A stretch of DNA of 15,048 nucleotides from DASVCZ01 sp036381335 (GTDB taxonomy: Bacteria > Patescibacteriota > Microgenomatia > UBA1400 > PJMF01): NCBI GenBank assembly GCA_036381335.1, contig DASVCZ010000054.1:1-15048 (forward strand), given 5' to 3'. Shown in pieces: positions 12,618 to 15,048 of the stretch (the stretch's first letter is position 1; every line of letters starts with the position of its first letter). Made by a program: the position numbers and the translations under genes. Under the pieces are notes generated by a model. It worked only from the letters and a program-made list of their open reading frames with translations. It was not told where the DNA came from and searched no databases.

Positions 12618-13019
12618 TTAATTTGCTTCTACAGTAGAAAAATACTGTTGATACTCCTGAGGCATGATTTGTACTAATTCAGCCCAATCCCCTTCGTCTA
12701 AGGTAATTGTACTAAGAAGCACCATAGCATGTTCGTCATCATTAGGATCACTGTTAGCAAATAAAGTTTTTGCCTTACCAAAAATAGCTTCATGAGAATT
12801 AGGTGCAACATTTAATGCCGATTGATATAAGCTCTCTGCTTGTTGAAACTCTTTTTTGTTAAAAGCGGCATTTGCTTGATCAATTTTATTGAGAGTAATT
12901 AAATGAGAAGGGAGTAGAACTAAAGCATAAAAGAAGAATCCTATAATTGTAACAAAAAATATTTTTATCCCAATCGGATATGTGTGAGGAGGCAACGGTT
13001 CTGGATTTTTTTCTGACAT
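12618..13019 (-). CDS. Membrane-anchored TPR-like protein
   Basis: The 133-residue protein has a Pro-rich N-terminal tail (1-16), one membrane helix at 18-40 and a C-terminal part with at least one tetratricopeptide-type repeat at about 45-80 (AFNKKEFQQAESLYQSALNV, then APNSHEAIFGKA). Such proteins gather partners at the membrane. It is the first gene of an operon whose second gene starts 1 nt later, so it may present substrates to the membrane zincin or help assemble the exported protein. No convincing promoter or ribosome site was found directly before ATG 13019. Confidence 0.7.
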   Translation of the reverse strand: MSEKNPEPLPPHTYPIGIKIFFVTIIGFFFYALVLLPSHLITLNKIDQANAAFNKKEFQQAESLYQSALNVAPNSHEAIFGKAKTLFANSDPNDDEHAMVLLSTITLDEGDWAELVQIMPQEYQQYFSTVEAN

Positions 13020-13074
13020 ATGAAATAAAAATTAAGACGGAATCCAACAGCTAGCGCACAATATAATTGATTGC

Positions 13075-13192
13075 TTATGGTAACGCAATGTGTACGATAT
13101 GTGCTAAGGCTATTTTTCTTTGGTATTTGATTAGGTACACTATCAACATTAAGAGAATCTCAATTTTAAGCGTTTCAACTGCAGGTCCTCCT
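13075..13192 (-). other. Intergenic gap with a possible decayed small ORF
   Basis: The 173-nt gap between the DUF4375 gene stop and the TPR gene contains an open frame ending at 13075 that reads VETLKIEILLMLIVYLIKYQ and continues with a basic helix. A strong AGAGGAGG ribosome-site-like sequence lies at its upstream end (about 13183-13192), but the nearest start in register is an ATG leaving only 24 residues, and a TTG at optimal spacing opens just 9 codons. It may be a remnant of a small membrane peptide gene or chance. Confidence 0.2.
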
Positions 13193-14407
13193 CTAGTTAA
13201 CAAAATCTTGATAATTATTTCTAATGTATTCTTTTCTAGTTTCACTTGCATCTGGCAGTTCATAAAATATGTTATCTAACTCACCTAACTTAGTGACTTG
13301 GTATGATTCCATGAAAGCTTCAATCGTTCCCTCATTTTTTGTTTTATTGTGCAATTCAATTTCATCAGCATAAAGATCAACAGCATCTTTTACCAACTGA
13401 GCATGTTCAAGTAAGCCAAGAGCTAGATACGCCTCATAGGCTTCATCAACATAATTGCGACTATCATTGAAAAAATATTGATTAAATCCTCCATTGTTTA
13501 CTTCTCCCTCGAGAATCATAGTTGCGAAAACTCGTTGATAACCTACCGGCAACCTTTTTAAGGCTTGCCTTCCTTGAAAATCATCTTCATACACTTTAGT
13601 TATCGTAAACTCTAAAATTACTTGTTCTATCTCATCATCAGAAAGAGTTTTTAAACTTTCAACTAGGCTTTCTAGTTCCCTTTCTTCAGCTAATGAAAGC
13701 TTCGTTGTTTCTGTTAGATATTGAGTGGGGTCGTTAGTTGTCCATTTATTTATTTGTCGCCATGACACAATAGACGCAATTATTATAAAAGCAACAATAT
13801 ATACAAAAAAAAGTAAGACTGCAATTTTTTTAGTTCCAGAGGAATATCTTTGAAGGGTATGATGAGGTAAGAGTACCTGACGAATTCTAGGTTGGAGATC
13901 CCACACTCCGATAAATGCAAACAAAAACCAAACATATGTTTTCCATTCCATTTTGGTTTCACTCACTTCGTGTTGACGAAGGATAATAGTCAAAAAGTAA
14001 GGAATATAAAAGGTAGCTAAAGTATTAAGGTAATTAAGAAAGGAAACAGTATATAACAAGTCAGAATCAAAAGTTTGACCAGATTGATAACTAGATACTA
14101 GCTGATCTTTAGTACCTATTAAAAAAGCTTGTACACCACCAACGATCAGAATACAGGTTAAGAAAGTGTAGAATCTTTTAGTTGGTTTGTTTTTTGCTTT
14201 GAGATAAAGTATTGATCCTACAGCAACTTGCCAAATTAAATATACTAACATTGAAAAGTGTCCAGACAAAACATAAGGGTTTTCAATAAAATAGAGTTCA
14301 ACTAGCGTGAGAATACCTAATCCAATAAAAATTGTGAAAAGAAGTGGTGCCTTGATAGTAGCAATTAGTATTAAGAAAGGAGTGATTTTCTTTAACGTCG
14401 AAGTCAT
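13193..14407 (-). CDS. Polytopic membrane protein with C-terminal DUF4375 (DMP19-like) domain
   Basis: The 404-residue protein has two parts. The first 220 residues hold about six hydrophobic helices (around 9-39, 50-69, 80-99, 117-144, 156-172 and 193-216). The cytosolic remainder from about 235 matches DUF4375: LPVGYQRVFATMILEGEVNN at 286-305, GGFNQYFFNDS at 306-316, then AYEAYLALGLLEHAQLVKDA. The EVNNGGFNQYF core is the family hallmark. DUF4375 proteins are usually small and soluble (about 130-160 residues), so fusion to a membrane part is notable. The function is unknown. The start is 20 nt after the stop of the YcxB-like gene, indicating an operon. Confidence 0.8.
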   Translation of the reverse strand: MTSTLKKITPFLILIATIKAPLLFTIFIGLGILTLVELYFIENPYVLSGHFSMLVYLIWQVAVGSILYLKAKNKPTKRFYTFLTCILIVGGVQAFLIGTKDQLVSSYQSGQTFDSDLLYTVSFLNYLNTLATFYIPYFLTIILRQHEVSETKMEWKTYVWFLFAFIGVWDLQPRIRQVLLPHHTLQRYSSGTKKIAVLLFFVYIVAFIIIASIVSWRQINKWTTNDPTQYLTETTKLSLAEERELESLVESLKTLSDDEIEQVILEFTITKVYEDDFQGRQALKRLPVGYQRVFATMILEGEVNNGGFNQYFFNDSRNYVDEAYEAYLALGLLEHAQLVKDAVDLYADEIELHNKTKNEGTIEAFMESYQVTKLGELDNIFYELPDASETRKEYIRNNYQDFVN

Positions 14408-14427
14408 AATTTAATTAGTTAATATAC

Positions 14428-14988
14428 TTATTTTTTATACAAATAATATTGAAGGAGTTGTGCTAAAAGAAAAAAAACTATTACCGCTAACAAAAAGAAA
14501 TTCCTTGAATTTCCTTGTTTCTTTTCTGGGATTTTTTCTCTCACAAATTCTATTAGTCTCTGCCACTCTTCATCACTGGAAAGAAATCTTTTAGCAATAA
14601 TGAATGCTTGGTTATTTTCAAAAAAGAGAAATAAGTGGTCATATACTTCTACATAAAACTTAAAACTATCCCATTTAAAGTGAAATTTTGACTTCATTTT
14701 ATCTATACTGGTTGCACCTTCAGAATCAATAATAGCCTCAAAAGGAGAAGTATTTGAAGCGGCGTTGTAAAATAAGAGATATTGAGAAACAAAGAATCCA
14801 ATCACAATTAAAGGTAAATATGGTATCATCCGAGCGATCAATTCATACTGAGAAGCATACATAGGCAAAAGAAAAATTGCCATGAGAAAGAGAAAATATA
14901 CGTAATTAGTTCTACCCGCCAGAGCAGAAGCCAATTGAAACAGAGCTAAATCGTTCGCACTTATTTTTCCATTGTAAATAAATTTCAT
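14428..14988 (-). CDS. YcxB-like membrane protein
   Basis: The 186-residue protein has two helices near the N-terminus (about 28-46 and 54-74), a soluble segment and one C-terminal helix (163-183). The soluble part has the YcxB C-terminal pattern: FHFKWDSFKFYVEVYDHLFL at 102-121, then FIIAKRFLSSDEEWQRLIEF at 129-148, which corresponds to the family's usual W...Y.Y.L...FIIPKR-F signature. The extra C-terminal helix is not standard. The family's role is not established. It is first in a pair with the membrane DUF4375 gene. The upstream 60 bases to the window edge are AT-rich without a clear promoter or Shine-Dalgarno. Confidence 0.72.
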   Translation of the reverse strand: MKFIYNGKISANDLALFQLASALAGRTNYVYFLFLMAIFLLPMYASQYELIARMIPYLPLIVIGFFVSQYLLFYNAASNTSPFEAIIDSEGATSIDKMKSKFHFKWDSFKFYVEVYDHLFLFFENNQAFIIAKRFLSSDEEWQRLIEFVREKIPEKKQGNSRNFFLLAVIVFFLLAQLLQYYLYKK

Positions 14989-15048
14989 ATTTTCATTAAT
15001 TATTTACTACACTTCCAATAACACACAAAAATCCGACTGATTATATTC

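Overview
The window looks like a stretch of a small, AT-rich bacterial genome, most likely a member of the Candidate Phyla Radiation (Patescibacteria). This placement is an inference. It rests on the many lineage-specific small proteins, short leaderless-looking mRNAs, a secreted protein with a Pro-Ser-Pro linker, standard stop usage (TAA, TAG and TGA all end genes, Trp is TGG), and a tRNA without an encoded CCA. Nearly all genes are on the minus strand; the exceptions are one acidic hypothetical gene, one tRNA and one broken gene.

Region 1 (1-1826): the start of a membrane protein, probably TVP38/TMEM64-like and cut by the window edge, follows a divergent SpeD-like (pyruvoyl AdoMet decarboxylase fold) gene. 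Two hypothetical genes lie on opposite strands beside them. Region 2 (1996-3804): unknown small proteins around a stand-alone response-regulator receiver. Region 3 (3949-5501): a two-gene operon of unknown function behind a well-formed SAM-I (S-box) riboswitch with its own intrinsic terminator. Divergent from it, at 5576-6024, is a frameshifted DUF6624-like gene.

Region 4 (6127-8519): a tight operon of a LexA-family self-cleaving repressor, a ComEC-like metallo-beta-lactamase-fold hydrolase and a four-helix membrane protein. The repressor promoter carries a palindrome that fits autoregulation. This looks like a damage- or stress-released module and is one of the best candidates for an undescribed system here. 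Region 5 (8653-8753): a tRNA gene whose anticodon loop appears to be interrupted by a 29-nt hairpin.

Region 6 (8723-11426): an overlapping operon of a GT4 glycosyltransferase, a GT2 glycosyltransferase and a calcineurin-like phosphoesterase, likely for surface glycan or glycolipid synthesis and visibly richer in G+C than its surroundings. Region 7 (11460-13019): an operon of a TPR membrane protein, a membrane zincin with HEIAH, and a secreted Cys-containing protein. Region 8 (13193-14988): a YcxB-like membrane protein followed by a membrane-anchored DUF4375 (DMP19-like) protein.

A recurring signal is an extended -10 element (TGnTAnAAT or close) placed 6-9 nt before the start codon. It suggests that many mRNAs here are leaderless and it helps decide several starts. 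No CRISPR array, transposase, integrase or rRNA gene was seen.
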